Source of the DNA: Lepidostoma basale
Taxonomy: Eukaryota > Arthropoda > Insecta > Trichoptera > Lepidostomatidae
Assembly: GCA_022606425.2 (NCBI GenBank)
Contig: JAHDVF020001552.1
Coordinates: 124,001 to 188,000, forward strand
Length of the DNA: 64,000 nucleotides
Direction of reading: 5' to 3'
Shown here piece after piece: positions 1 through 10,617 of the stretch. Both the position numbers and the translations under genes were made by a program. Within the stretch, counting starts at the first letter, position 1. Every line of letters begins with the position of its first letter. The notes under the pieces are model-generated. The model was not told the DNA's origin and did not search any database. It was given only the letters and a program-made list of their open reading frames with translations.

Positions 1-603
1 TATCTATGTCTGTGTTTCGATATTTCCTGAAAGTATTACAATTGTTGTGTATCTCTTTGTAATTATTAAATATGTTAATTGTCATTTTGTCTCATAATGA
101 GTACCATACTCATGGGAATACAGTTTTACTATTGTACGTCTAAATAAAAAAATAAAATAAAAAGAAGTGTTGTGTATACAACGTACATAAAAAATAGAAG
201 AAAAATAAAACTTAGCACTGTTTAATTTGAGTGAAATCTTCCACCTGTAAATCGCAAGTAGCAGAATATCCAAAGTTATTATCTGTCAGATACTTCCCCC
301 TCCCCGCCAGGTAGGGATGTAATATTAATGAGCACCCTGCCAGCACCTTGTCGCTTGATGCTCACGCAAGAAAGAGATACCTCTCGGAACAAAATGGATA
401 CATGAAAGATTAACCGCTCCGCAGAGAGTGATGTATTCTGCTCATTACAATGAGCTACACTTATGGGGCACGAGTTCCACGCGGATGTTCCTACGGAGCT
501 GAGAGAAGTAAAGCGCATTTTGTCTTATCCTCGGACGTTTCTCTTTCTTGTGTTTCGCACTTCGTTTAAGGACATGATAATCAATTAATGACTCTTTGTA
601 GAG
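1..603. other. AT-rich sequence, no gene recognised
   Basis: No recognisable gene. Positions about 285-500 are less AT-rich than the surroundings, and the minus strand is open for 79 codons there (279-518), but I see no motif, start context or relative in the window. It may be unique host sequence or an old repeat. Confidence 0.4.
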
Positions 604-1210
604 AATTTGGAACAGGTGAGGGAAGTTGTGTATTTAGATAGCATGTTCACAGCGGATGGACGAACGGACAGTGATGTTGAAAGAAGGGTTGGTGCGGGTA
701 ACAAAGAATGGAACTTTAAAAATAGTTATTGGAAACAAAAATTTATCAATGATAGCGAAAATGGCCGTTCACAATGGATTTCTGATCCCAACCATTATGT
801 ATGGAAGCGAAGCATGGAACTGGCAGAAGAAAGATGAGAGCAGAATAAATGCGGTAGAGATGAGGTTCTTAAGACGTATGCGTGGTAGAACGATGTACGA
901 CAGAATCTCAAATGCTGATATTAGAAAGGAATGTAGAGCGAAAGAAAGTATTATAAACAAAATTCGTTCATATGGAGCGCATGGGTGAAGAAAGAATGGT
1001 TTAAAAGGTGTACGTTGACAATGTAAATGGAGTACGGAGTCGAGGTAGACCGAGGAAAACATGGCATGACCAAATTAATCAAATTTTAAAGGTTGGTCAT
1101 GTCAGAAGCCGGAAGAATCAACATGCGTGTATGACTCGCTATATGAATGTGGAGGAAGCTAGAGAGGTACGCCAGGATAGAGTAGTGTGCCGGTCCATTC
1201 TCTCTGCCTT
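604..1210 (+). pseudogene. RTE-A LINE, 5'-truncated 3' end
   Basis: The translation in two frames matches the C-terminal 150 residues of the 859-residue LINE protein at 19357-21936: YLDSMFTADGRTDSD, then EAWNWQKKDESRINAVEMR, then GRPRKTWHDQINQI. A frameshift near 705-710 and a deletion around 960-970, where SLRWFG is lost, break it. The element's 3' tail is reached at about 1195-1210, without the GTTA-repeat end seen elsewhere. Dead copy. Confidence 0.85.
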
Positions 1211-1439
1211 GACTCTTTGTACAAAACTATGGAACCATTTGTATCTGTTGCTATAAAAATAAAGTATTGGATAAATTTAAGGCTATAATATTTATAATTT
1301 AAAACAGTGTTATTGACTTCTTAAAATTCCGATTTAGTGAAATAATCTGGTGAAGTGGAAAGTATAAACACGTTTTTCAGGGCAACGAAACAAAATTTTA
1401 CTTTGATGAAGTTCCCGTTGAAGCGAACCGGTTGATTGC

Positions 1440-1700
1440 TTCTTCTTCATTTCTCTGACTCTATAGTTCTGGGTGGACCTTGGCCACCTGCAAAAAGTTT
1501 CTCCAACCGACCATATCCTGACCTCTCGACTTCCACTCCTCGGGTCTCAACCATTGCAGGTTTTTCAGGACACCGTTAAGTCAACAAAGCCGCGTTCTTC
1601 CCACGCTGTGTTTTTCCTCTTGTCTTGTAAATGTCAACTGTGCGGGTGTTGACATCTCCTCCATTCGCATCATACGTCCAGCCCACCAAAGCCGTTGGGG
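1440..1700 (-). pseudogene. LINE protein C-terminal fragment
   Basis: The minus strand reads WWAGRMMRMEEM, then, after stops and shifts, EEWKSRGQDMVGWRNFLQ and AKVHPEL. This is the usual W-G-H-x-x-RM ... W-x-x-x-A-x-DR-x-x-WR end of insect endonuclease/reverse transcriptase proteins. It is a different subfamily from RTE-A and RTE-B. In-frame stops show it is dead. Confidence 0.6.
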
Positions 1701-1729
1701 TTTTATGAGTTTAACTGTTTAAATAAAAA

Positions 1730-1885
1730 AACTTGGTTATATATATCACAATTGATAATATTTCGTGGCGACAGCTGTTTCATTAACTGATGTTAGCATC
1801 GTCAGTTTTTTTTTAACAGTTAATAATGTTGAAAAAAATCAAAGTGTTTCCGCCAAAACAATGGATTATCTATTTTATAAGTTTA
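1730..1885. repeat. Family I ribozyme repeat, rearranged
   Basis: A minus-strand family I ribozyme arm (1730-1810) is joined to a plus-strand copy of the family's distal part (about 1812-1880, with the words GTTGAAAAA and GTGTTTCCGCCAAAACAATGG). The same distal part recurs at 15640-15680 and inverted at 27995-28050. This is a partial foldback. Confidence 0.55.
1765..1810 (-). ncRNA. Hammerhead-like ribozyme, family I
   Basis: On the minus strand: CUGACGA (1799-1805), extra U, hairpin GCUAAC..AGUUAAU, GAAA, then the palindrome ACAGCUGU followed by C. Stem I is not formed because the 5' flank is a run of A, so this copy is probably inactive. Confidence 0.5.
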
Positions 1886-2339
1886 AAAATAAAAATAAAT
1901 CCGTCTTTCAATCATTTGAACGGTCGTATAAAAAATTAAGTGCTTCTTGCAAAATTCATTTTATATTTATTGCTCTTTTGAAAAATGATGAAAATCTCCA
2001 TACTAAATATGTATTATTTATGAAAATCTGCTTTCCAGAAGTATTCTTATGTTTTATGGGATTAACATATTTTATTTGATATTTTTTTAGTTATTTGAAA
2101 TATGACACTTCCATAAAATATGAGAACAGTTCTAGAAAACACAGGCTTACATTCAAATTTAAAAATATGTATTGTTTAATTCTATTCCTTAATCATTTAT
2201 ATATTCATATTATATTTATGCATCTTTTAAATATATATATATTTTTTATTTTATTTATTTATTTATAAACATACAGTAGTTTCATTGTATTCCTATGAGT
2301 AGAAACTTCATTATGGCTGCAAATACATTCTGCAATGTT

Positions 2340-2700
2340 GCAATTATGTGATGTTAGACGCGGACTGATATTGAACGATCTGAAGGGCTTCTGAAAACAT
2401 CTGAAATGAAGTTTCTAAGATCAATTACTGGAAAAACTCTCCGATATCGTATCCGTAAAGAATATAGAAAAAATGGGAAATAGATGACATCGTTCTGTGG
2501 AGTTAATACCGAAGAAGGCACTGGGCGGAGCAAGTAATCAAAATGAATAGTGACAGACTCGCATATACAACAGCTAACAAAATCTCATCTGAACACCGTC
2601 TACCTCGAAGACTATCTAAAATATGAAGGCGCAGTTGGACCTCATTATTATGGGGACCAAAATTTCTGTGTGACTGTCAGTCTATTACTTATAATATATC
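2340..2700 (+). pseudogene. LINE (RTE-like) C-terminal fragment
   Basis: Readable pieces are EMKFLRSITGKTLRYRIRKE, then WAEQVIKMNSDRLAY, then EHRLPRR, spread over frames with stops. The order (RS-x-x-G-x-x-x-R-DR-x-R, W-x-x-H-V-x-RM, RP-x-RP) is that of a LINE C-terminus. A relative lies on the minus strand at 48350-48545 (DHVARMDSDRLAY). Confidence 0.6.
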
Positions 2701-2884
2701 TGACGGTCACACAATTTTTTTGTATCCTTTATTCTCTATTTTCTTAAGAAAGAAGAAGACCATAAGAATCAGGTATTCTTGATAAGCGACGAATCTGAGC
2801 TTAGCGGTTTTAGTAATAAATAAAAAACCCACCGATAGTAATGAATCGTTGTTGTGATAGAAAGTAGAGGTTGGGTGTTATTGT

Positions 2885-3345
2885 TATTATTTTTCTCCAA
2901 GTGCCCTGTCGGGACCTCCAACGTTGGCGATCACGTCGGCGAACCTGTTCCTGTCCTGCGCCGCTTGGAACAGCTCCTCCACACTTAGGATACCGGTCCA
3001 CTACCTCACATTTCGCAGCCAGGACATTTGTCTCCTACCGGGCCCTCGGCGTCCCTCAATTTTCCACTCCAATATCAGTTGGAGAAGGTGGTTCTTTTCC
3101 CCACGCAATATATGACCCAGATGCGAAATCTTCCGAACCTTGATAGTTGATAATAGTTCTCTGTCAACTCTAGCTCGCCTCAGGACTTCGGTATTGGTAA
3201 CCATGTCTGTCCAGGGAATTCTGAGCATTCGACGATGGAGCCACATTTCAAATGTTTCCAGTCTGTTCATTGAGTTAACTTTCAGGGTTCAAGTTTCATA
3301 CCTATACAATAAAACAGACCATACATAGCATTTGATCATTCTTTG
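2885..3345 (-). pseudogene. RTE-C LINE, 5'-truncated 3' end
   Basis: The minus strand reads, in one frame of 89 codons (3001-3270), FEMWLHRRMLRIPWTDMVTN, then LGHILRG, then GRRGPGRRQMSWLRN, the LINE C-terminal pattern. The 3' untranslated end (2885-3000) is shared with 38290-38400, 45765-46080, 41300-41555 and 52720-52912, which ties these five fragments into one subfamily. The 5' end is truncated. Confidence 0.75.
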
Positions 3346-3380
3346 GCGGCTTGGTGTTATTGTTAAGGTAATATAAAATT

Positions 3381-3590
3381 AAGATAATCAAATGATTTTA
3401 CTGAAATCTCTTGATTAAGTTCATTTTAAATAATAATTATGATCTGTATGTATATAAAGGACTAAGTTTACAATAGTGTCACCAGTCTGTCGATGGCTGA
3501 CGAAACCGGTCGCTGTCTAAATAAAAACAAAAGTGGAAGTAGTTAAAAAACATCGTTTTATTTAATTATTATATAAAATTAAGAACATAA
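3381..3590 (+). repeat. Family A ribozyme repeat, single arm
   Basis: This is the only family A copy here that is not a head-to-head pair. Its 5' flank (3381-3440, with AATGATTTTACTGAAATCTC) is the sequence found outside the arms of the other copies. Its 3' part (3502-3590) is the usual arm, with GAAACCGGTC, AATAAA, AGTGGAAGTAG and ACATCGTTTTATTTAATTATT. Confidence 0.7.
3483..3515 (+). ncRNA. Hammerhead-like ribozyme, family A, stem II lost
   Basis: CAGU (3483-3486), CUGUCGAU (3487-3494), then only GGCUGAC where other copies have a 15-base hairpin, then GAAACCGGUC (3502-3511) and GCUG. The short deletion removes most of stem II, so it is expected to be inactive. Confidence 0.4.
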
Positions 3591-3594
3591 TATG

Positions 3595-4075
3595 GGTGCA
3601 TTCAGATGTTCAATTAAAAAAACATTAATGCAAACACGTATAGTGCCCACCCATATATTTTCCAGTTTAATATTTGATTCCGTGGCGGCGGAAGAAGAGA
3701 AATTGCAAATTTAAAAAATAGGGAAGAGCCATAAGCACTTTGCGGCACTATTATTCTCCGCAATGGACGCACAGGAGAACATTTGCGTTTATTATTTACG
3801 TGTCACTTCAGGCGCCCGATCTTAATCTGCCCGAAGTAGGAGGAAACGGGTGCAAAATAAACTAGCTCCATCGCAAGCCTTCCTGCCAGTGTGGTCCATG
3901 TACTTATTTTATATCGCGCCTTGCATTTATCACAGGGAGTTATCAAATACAAATTTTGGTATTCATAAAAAACATTGTTAAATATATTTAATTGCTTTTG
4001 AGCTCGTAGGATTTTTTTTTTCAGAAAAACATCGATTGTTGAGGTTTTTGTTTTTTAAAACTCCATTATAATTAT
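3595..4075. other. No gene seen
   Basis: Spacer between two repeats. A moderately GC-rich patch at about 3660-3900 has no long frame or relative elsewhere in the window. Nothing further can be supported. Confidence 0.4.
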
Positions 4076-4078
4076 TAT

Positions 4079-4312
4079 AATATAATAATAAACGCGAATG
4101 TTTAATGGTTTTACTTGATTTAATTCATATAATTACTTATATAAATAGCAGTTAGAAATTTGTTTCGCCTTGCGAGGGCATTTTCAAAACTGTGTCAGTT
4201 TTGAAAATGCCCTCGCGAGGCGAAACAAATTTCTAACTGCTATTTATATAAGTAATTATATGAATTAAATCAAGTAAAACCATGAAACATTCGCGTTTAT
4301 TATTATAATAAC
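4079..4312. repeat. Family B foldback element
   Basis: Nearly perfect inverted repeat with arms of about 115 bases and a 3-base centre (4193-4195). Each arm carries the GCGAGGCGAAACAAATTT motif near the centre and a GCGAATG/CATTCGC end. A diverged copy is at 9625-9842. A transcript of either strand would fold into one long hairpin. Confidence 0.85.
4196..4235 (+). ncRNA. Degenerate hammerhead-like core, family B
   Basis: UUGAAAAU (4201-4208) sits where the other families have CUGANGA plus U, followed by the hairpin GCCCUCGCGAGGC (4209-4221), GAAA (4222-4225) and ACAAAUUU. The layout matches the other families, but C3 and G8 of the core are changed. The mirror copy is on the left arm. Confidence 0.3.
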
Positions 4313-4471
4313 ATATTATTCAAGTAAATTTAGTAAATGGACACTGTTAACTGAATAGAATTTTAAGGTTAATAATATTATATTGTATTTACTACCGATT
4401 ACTAAAATTAAACTTTGTTTTATGTGAATAATGATGAAACTAAATTTGTTATTTTTTAAAATGTATATTTA

Positions 4472-4588
4472 GTTAATTTTCGCTTAGCGTTATGGCTTTG
4501 ACATCTTCTTGGGAAGATGAGATTCCACTAGAAGATGGCAGCGAGCTGCCGAAACCGGTCGAAGCCATAACACTCAGTGAAATTTAAC
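4472..4588 (+). repeat. Family C element with flanking 27-base inverted repeat
   Basis: Arms 4472-4498 and 4562-4588 are inverted repeats with four mismatches. Between them is a 7-bp hairpin with a UUGG loop (CATCTTC 4502-4508, GAAGATG 4513-4519) and then the ribozyme-like core. Other copies are a foldback at 17003-17148 and a half copy at 45640-45720. Confidence 0.6.
4526..4566 (+). ncRNA. Hammerhead-like motif, family C
   Basis: CUAGAAGA with one inserted base, U, hairpin GGCAG-CGAG-CUGCC (4537-4550), GAAA (4551-4554), palindrome ACCGGU, then C (4560). The sequence just 3' of the predicted cut (4562-4571) pairs perfectly for 10 bp with 4489-4498. Stem I would have to carry a large one-sided insertion, so activity is uncertain. 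Confidence 0.4.
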
Positions 4589-4589
4589 C

Positions 4590-5118
4590 AAAAATATAAC
4601 ATATTATTAAAAAAAAAATTATAACATATTTTTTATTATTTATAATGAAATTTCAAATAACAAGGGTTATGTTTCTTTTTTACATTATAATAAATCTACA
4701 CTAAATCGTGATGTCATTTTAAACATGATTTATTTTTGATATGAGACGCATCCGATGGCATAGTAAAAAAGGAACCGATGTTAATCAACCATTACAGTGT
4801 TAGAAATTTGAAGTTGGGGTTGGGTTGCCCATCTTAATTTTTCATTTCAATTTTTACATAATTAAGAACTCTACATATATGAGTGCACTCAACTGTTACG
4901 TAAAAAAAAAACAATAACACGTGACATGTAATTTTTCACTTTTTAAGGAATCATAAAAATGATTTAATTATTACCAAGGATGTAGTCGAATACGTTAGGT
5001 TTTTGAGGAAGTTTTGGAGTATCCTTTAGATAAACTGAATATTTTCCCTTTAACATATTACTGAATGGAAAATAATTATTAATTGAGTTATGATAAAGAT
5101 GATAAGAATCATAGTTAT
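4590..5118. other. AT-rich spacer, no gene seen
   Basis: No long frame, repeat relative or RNA motif recognised. Confidence 0.4.
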
Positions 5119-5120
5119 TA

Positions 5121-6392
5121 GGTCCTTACATATGAAATTGGCGTTTTGCCGTACTGGCAACTTTGATCTCAAATATCTTCTCTTTGGTTAGGAATTCCAA
5201 ATTCAAATTTATACAGCTATTTACTCAAGTATTTGTGTTTTGAAAATTATAATTCATTTGTTTTTTCCTTAATTGTTTTTTTTCTTTGCGTCACTCAGTT
5301 TACAAAATGGAAAACTTGAAATATCGCGTTATTTACGAGTCCGAGTTCCACCGTGGCACCAGTGCTGCAGAAACGGCTCGAAGGATTAATGATGTGTATG
5401 GCGACGGTGCCGCAAAAGAAAACACAGTGCGTTTTTAGTTCCAACGTTTTCGTTCTGGAAATTTCGACCTGCAGAACAAGCCCCGTGGACGGCCGGAGAC
5501 CAAAGTTGATAATGAAGAATTGAATGCTATTGTGGAAGCGGATCCATCGCAAACCACGTCCGAGTTAGCTGCAGGCTGCGGTGTTAGTGACAAAACTGTT
5601 TTAATCCACTTGAAGCAAATTGGGAAGGTGAAAAAGCTTGAAAGGTGGGTACCTTATGAATTGAGTGAAGCAAATCAACAAACGCGCGTTGACTGCTGCG
5701 TTGCATTACTCAACCGGCACAATAATGAAGAGAATTTGAATCCAATCACATTACCTGTGATGAAAAGTGGATCCTGTATGATAATCGGAAGCGCTCATCG
5801 CAATGGCTGAACCTTGCCGAACCAGCCAAACCATGCCCCAAACGAAAATTGACTCCAAAAAAATTACTTGTGAGCGTTTGGTGGACTAGTGCTGGTGTCG
5901 TTCACTACAGCTTTCTTAAATTTGGCCAGACGATTAAGGCAGATGTCTATTGTCAGCAACTGCAAACCATGATGGAAAAGCTAGCTGCTAAACAACCGAG
6001 GCTGGTTAATCGCTCTAGGCCACTGCTGCTTCATGATAACGCTAGACCACACTGCACAACAGACGGCTACCAAATTAGAAGAGCTTCAATTGGAATGTCT
6101 AAGACATCCAACGTACTCTCCGGACCTTGCCCCAACAGATTACTATTTTTTTCGAAATTTGGATAACTTCTTGCAAGGGAAAAAATTCAACTCCGATGGG
6201 GCAGTCCAAACCGACTTCAAAGATTTTATTGATTCCCGTGCGAATGTTTTTTTTAGTAAAGGGATCGATGAACTACCTATGAGATGGCAAAAGTGCATAG
6301 ATAGCAATGATTGATTAAATAAATATATTATATTTAAAAAAATCAGCTTTATGTACCTCCCATACAAAACGCCAATTTCATATGTAAGGACC
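5121..6392 (+). mobile_element. mariner transposon, copy 1
   Basis: A 1272-base element with perfect 28-base terminal inverted repeats (5121-5148 and 6365-6392, beginning GGTCCTTACATATG). It is flanked by the TA dinucleotide that mariner elements duplicate on insertion (5119-5120 and 6393-6394). It encodes a broken transposase (5307-6314). A second copy, inverted, is at 13666-14947. Intact ends suggest it could still be moved if transposase were supplied in trans. Confidence 0.93.
5307..6314 (+). pseudogene. mariner transposase, broken
   Basis: DD34D transposase that binds the terminal repeats and cuts and joins DNA at TA sites. Start ATG 5307 (MENLKYRV). The N-terminal helix-turn-helix part reads FRSGNFDLQNKPRGRPETK and SELAAGCGVSDKT. 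A stop at about 5437 replaces the tryptophan of the RFWFQRF motif. A frameshift at about 5743-5752 displaces the first catalytic motif TCDEKW. The second catalytic D is in LLHDNARPH. A further frameshift at about 6050-6055 precedes the third D, in APTDYYFF. About 335 residues if whole, usual for the family. Three separate lesions make it non-functional. Confidence 0.93.
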
Positions 6393-6394
6393 TA

Positions 6395-7224
6395 ATATTA
6401 GGTATGACGTTACTTTTGTTAAAAAATATTATTACTTTTATAAATATTATTATTATAAATTTACATATTCTTTCCATTTTTGAAACATAGGTATATGATA
6501 GCATGTTATTGCGTACTTTATAATTTCTTTTTGTGGTTATAAATGTATACTCAAAATCTATGTTTGTTACACAAATTATTTAGACATGAGTAATAGGGAA
6601 TAACACATTGATAATATCGCAGTAGGACGAAAGATATAAATAAAAATCTAAAAAAAATGTTTTTTTTACAGCGAATTTCGATGTAGAATTAGAAGTAAAT
6701 ATTTTATAGAATCTTATATGTCCGACATGAATAAATTCGCCACTTGAACTGAATGATAATTTTTTTTTTGTTTTCTCTGAATTTTTTTCCATATTCTTTT
6801 CCTTGTATATTTCAAATGGAATACATGATTACTTCACTGCGCTAAGACTAAAATGCTAATTTAAATCGAACGCTTAAAGTTGTCAAGTTTCCATTAAGCT
6901 TTGGTTAGTGGAAGGGCTTTCCATAAATCATAAATACTCTGAATAGAAGTTAGATGTCCGCCTGCCAAGTCTGGTCTAGTTGGCAAAGAGCTTAACATGT
7001 TCGTGTGTTCCAAAATCCATTTCCTGACGTAAGTGCATCAACCGCCTCCGCATCCCTTCTCCTGCTTCGTTTATTACAAAAGTAGCTATTGAAATAAAAT
7101 AGGGATGCACCTACAATAATTATAATAATATGTAAATATGCCATAGTGTCCTAATGAAAATAGGTCTATGTAAAAATGTTATGTTGTGTTGAAATATTTT
7201 ATGGGCTTAAATAGTACAGTACCT
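6395..7224. other. No gene seen
   Basis: AT-rich spacer after the mariner copy. Some less AT-rich sequence at 6940-7070 has no recognised content. Confidence 0.4.
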
Positions 7225-7803
7225 GGGACACAATATTTGATTGGGCCGAGATAACCAAACCGCAGAGCTAAAAAGAAGGATTGGACTAAGCTGGGCAGCT
7301 TTAGGAAACATGAGTTACATCCTTAAAAATCGGAAAATACTGATCAACCTGAAACGGAATGTCTATGAAGCATGCGTTCTGCCAGTTGGTACTTATGGTC
7401 TTGAAACTGTTACATTGTCCAAACAAAGTGCCGAGAAACTACGAGTGACCCAAAGAGCCATGGAAAGAGCCATGTTAGGAATAAGCCTAAGATACAGAGT
7501 CAGAAACGATACGGTGAGAGTAAAAACAAAGGTCACTGACATCATCCACATGGTGGCGACTCTAAAATGGCAATGGGCAGGTCACGTAGCCAGAAGCTCA
7601 GATGAAAAGTGGACAATAAGACTGTTGACTTGGAGACCGTGGACGCCAAAGAGAAGTGCAGGGCGACCGCAACTACGGTGGAAGGATGATCTGAACAGAC
7701 ATGTCGGAATAACCTGGATGTAGTCTGCATAGGATAGAGTGACATGGAAGCGAACGGAGGAGGCCTTTGTCCAGGAGTGGACGGAAATAGGCTGAGGAAG
7801 AAG
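7225..7803 (+). pseudogene. RTE-B LINE, 5'-truncated 3' end
   Basis: A 160-codon open frame (7241-7723) matches the C-terminus of an endonuclease/reverse transcriptase: YEACVLPVGTYGLETVTLSK, then TQRAMERAMLGISLR, WQWAGHVARSSDEKW and GRPQLRWKDDLNRHVG. The last part continues after a premature stop (7721-7723) to about 7795. The end GGCTGAGGAAGAAGAAAAGAA is the subfamily's 3' terminus, with a GAA-repeat tail. Copies are at 39504-39896, 42020-42482 and 58960-59345 (minus). Confidence 0.8.
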
Positions 7804-7854
7804 AAAAGAAATAGTACAGTGTTTTTTTTTTTTTTTTTGTTTTAATTTTTTTTT

Positions 7855-8092
7855 TTATGTACACAACAGGTCGTTTGGACTCAATTACTGTATACAATTT
7901 TTATTTTTTAGCTATTATATTGATTCTCGTGACATGTGATAGGTAGCCAATCTATGACCATTTTATTGTCACGTGAATTCTACACCAGACCAAAGACAGT
8001 GTGACAATCACACTGCCATCGCCGGGAATCGAACCCAGGACCTTCGGCATGGAAGTCAGAGCTCGTAACCACTCTGCCACGAAGGTCGTCAA
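7855..8092 (-). mobile_element. tRNA-derived SINE, copy 1
   Basis: On the minus strand, a tRNA-like head with A box TGGCAGAGTGGTT (8067-8079) and B box GGGTTCGATTCCC (8024-8036), 56 bases apart as in tRNAs with a long variable arm. An unrelated body follows, with TTTGGTCTGGTG, TCACGTGACA and CAAACGACCTGTTG. Copies are at 12524-12700 and 55455-55700. The box sequences form an internal RNA polymerase III promoter. It is not a functional tRNA: no proper anticodon arm is evident and the tail is shared among copies. Confidence 0.85.
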
Positions 8093-8094
8093 TA

Positions 8095-9345
8095 TCGAAT
8101 AAAATCTAAAAAACCTGTAACAATAATCTCAATTAAAAAGTGAAGAGAACATGTTGCAAATTAAATGAAAACCATGTGTTGTGATTTTAATAATAATAAT
8201 AATAATTAGGCAAATTAGGTAGATTGGCGCAAATTAGGGCTATCAGCAATATCAAGATATCTTATCAACAATAAATGCAGCTGCCTTTGAAAACCGTCTA
8301 GAATAGTTTATACTAGATTTTTTCAGAACACTTGAGCCAGTGAAGATCTTTTAGATGTTGTGAAATATTGAACCTTATATTTTGATATAATTAAAACCCG
8401 TTTTAGTTTATGTAGCCCAAACCATAATATTTGTAAAAAAAAATTCATGCGTAGTACAAAGATTCTTGATAAATCAGAGATATGTTATTTGACTTATTGC
8501 GACTTTTGAAAAACATGTGTTGTTTACCAATATTTTTTGGTACAGAGAAGGAAATTTGAAGATTCATTAAATTTTTTTTGGTTTTATTATTTTTACAGCT
8601 TTCTTCAGAAGTTCAATAATAGATGTTGGCACAGAGCTGCCGCCTTCTTAATATAGGATTCTTGTTCTTTATTTTCATTAAGAAAATAAAAGCACAAATT
8701 AAATAAATAACTACTTCACGTAGCTACGTGCTCTCATATAAATAAGAACCCCCATGGTTCTTATTTATATGATAGCACGAAATCATAATAAATAAAAAAT
8801 TTGGAATTGGCATAAAAACTTTATTTTGTACAAATAACTAATTGGTTAAAAGGTATACTATTGATATATTTATGAAATTACAGGGCAGACTATAGCTTTC
8901 TTTATCTTATAATTAAATAATTGGGGGGTCTTAGGTAAAACAATTGAAATGAATGGAAAAATCGACGGATACGTAAGGCATGATATATATATAATGTTTT
9001 GATATCATTTTAAACAGAAATAATGAACATATTTGGTCGTCTCGGGGTAAATTGGTTTTCAAGTACTGACACCCCTGAACATTCGGCGAATGGCAAACTG
9101 AAGGCGGGGCGCCCTGTATACAGACTCAAAACCAGTCTCGTATTGGTTCCATTAGGAGAACTGGGAAATCCGTCCCAGGTATGGTCCGTCCATTAGCATT
9201 ATATTTTTCTTATTCCAGATTTACAGAAAGAGCGCATAAAATTTACAAAAATATTTTACCAAAGCGCCTAAGAACCCTGGTTTCGGTATAGTTCGACCAA
9301 ACAGAATTTTTCCTAATTTAGTATGAAGCACTTAATTTGTGGTAT
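8095..9345. other. No gene; contains one short perfect hairpin
   Basis: AT-rich spacer. A 24-bp hairpin with one mismatch lies at 8727-8750 / 8756-8779 (arm CGTGCTCTCATATAAATAAG). Other copies of it were not seen. No coding signal. Confidence 0.45.
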
Positions 9346-9349
9346 GGCA

Positions 9350-9515
9350 TTATTAATATAAAACGATATTAATAGACATTTATTAGTTTTGACACCTCTG
9401 TCTTTTGTAACTCATGACGAAGCTCCGGCGAGAGCGAAAAATAAAATGTCGGTTTTAACAAACAAATAATGTGGTGTAAAAACTAATAAAAGTGTATTTA
9501 TATTATTGTTATGAA
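9350..9515. repeat. Family D ribozyme repeat
   Basis: The left part (9376-9402, TTATTAGTTTTGACACC) and the right part (9471-9498, GGTGTAAAAACTAATAA) are inverted repeats around a ribozyme-like core. The flank ATGAAGCACTTAATTTGTG (9323-9341) recurs at 24588-24606 beside another family D copy. Confidence 0.7.
9412..9452 (+). ncRNA. Hammerhead-like ribozyme, family D, decayed
   Basis: AUGACGA (9414-9420), extra A, hairpin GCUC-CGGCGA-GAGC (9422-9435), then GAAA. The palindrome and cut site that follow in other copies (ACCGGUU) are replaced by AUAAAAUGUCGGU. Probably inactive. Confidence 0.4.
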
Positions 9516-9624
9516 TTTCTTTTGTTTAATCTGTTACTAAATAACGTCAATTATTTATTTTGATATAAAAGATAACATAATTATTGATAGTTGAGGTATT
9601 ATTTTTGTAAAACTCGATTATTAA

Positions 9625-9842
9625 TTCATAATACGAGTAGTAAACACGTTTGATCAATGGTTTTATTTGGATTTAATTTATATAATAAATTATATAAATA
9701 GTAGTGACAAATTTGTTTTGCCTTGCAAACTAAAGTTTGAGAATGTCCTCGCAAGGCTAAACAAATTTATTACTACTATTTATATATTTAATTGTATAAA
9801 TCAAATTCAAGTAAAGCTATTAAATCATCATATTTATTATAT
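9625..9842. repeat. Family B foldback element, copy 2
   Basis: Inverted arms of about 90 bases; motifs AAATTTGTTTTGCCTTGC and GCAAGGCTAAACAAATTT mark the centre (9710-9770). It matches 4079-4312 at reduced identity. The GAAA box has become UAAA. Confidence 0.75.
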
Positions 9843-9928
9843 CAAATTGATATCATAATTGACTATTAAGCATGTTAACTAATTAAGCTATATTTAAAAA
9901 AAAAAACATTTGAATAATCTATAATAAT

Positions 9929-10617
9929 TAATTGTATCTCAATAGAGACGAAGATGTAGATTATTTGGGAACAGAATATGGTGGTCGAGGCGTTTGCAAG
10001 ACTTATGACCTGTCATTGGTTGGGTTAAGCGATCGATTTATGTAATACAATATTCCCCACTCTTCCCTCCTTACGAACACCACGTCTGACAAATATTTTT
10101 GAAAGTTGTATATATGCTACCATGTTGAGAAACATTTCACATATTTTAGTTCAATTTACACTAGCACCATCTATTGAGACCGGATGTAAGCATTAAGCAG
10201 AAAATCTTTATTAATGTAATGTGAAAAGCTTTCAACCCAATTATCACATATTACTGGACAATGCCTGGAAAAAACTCTCCAATTGTTATATGCTTTTAAC
10301 TTTGACCAGTTTTTATACAACATTTTGTTTTTTTTAATGTATACAAATACTTTTAGACATGTACTGGATTTTACCCAGCGCTAGTGTAGATTGAACTAAA
10401 ACATATGAAATGTTTCTCAACATGGTAGCATATATACAACTTTCAAAAATAATTGTCAGACGTAGTGTTCGTAAGAAGGGAGGAATGGGGAATGTTGTAT
10501 TACAAAAAGCGATCGCTTAACCCAACTATAACAGGTCATAAGTCCTGTAAACGCCTCGACCACCATATTCGGTTTCCAAATAATGTACATCTTCGTATCC
10601 ATTGAGATACAATTAGT
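9929..10617. repeat. Long foldback MITE-like element
   Basis: Inverted arms of about 240 bases, 9929-10170 and 10378-10617, each starting AATTGTATCTCAAT and containing ATATGGTGGTCGAGGCGTTT and GGTTAAGCGATCG. The unique middle holds no frame. Part of the right flank (10625-10690) recurs inverted at 10326-10380. Relatives are a short copy with both ends at 27754-27918 and one arm at 53955-54215. Confidence 0.75.

Noticed and set aside
279..518. 79-codon minus-strand frame in a GC-richer patch
   Set aside because: No motif, no codon pattern I could recognise, no relative in the window; length is within chance for this base composition.
656..988. 110-codon frame as a host gene
   Set aside because: It is part of a frameshifted RTE-A LINE end (EAWNWQKKDE, NAVEMR), not an independent gene.
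8010..8092. A tRNA gene
   Set aside because: The tRNA-like head is followed by a body shared with other copies; it is a SINE.
8574..8640. CUGAAGAAAGCUG on the minus strand as another ribozyme
   Set aside because: No GAAA box or palindrome follows at the right distance.
8727..8779. Hairpin as a microRNA precursor
   Set aside because: The stem is only 24 bp with a short loop and no flanking stem; too short for a normal precursor. Kept as a simple inverted repeat.
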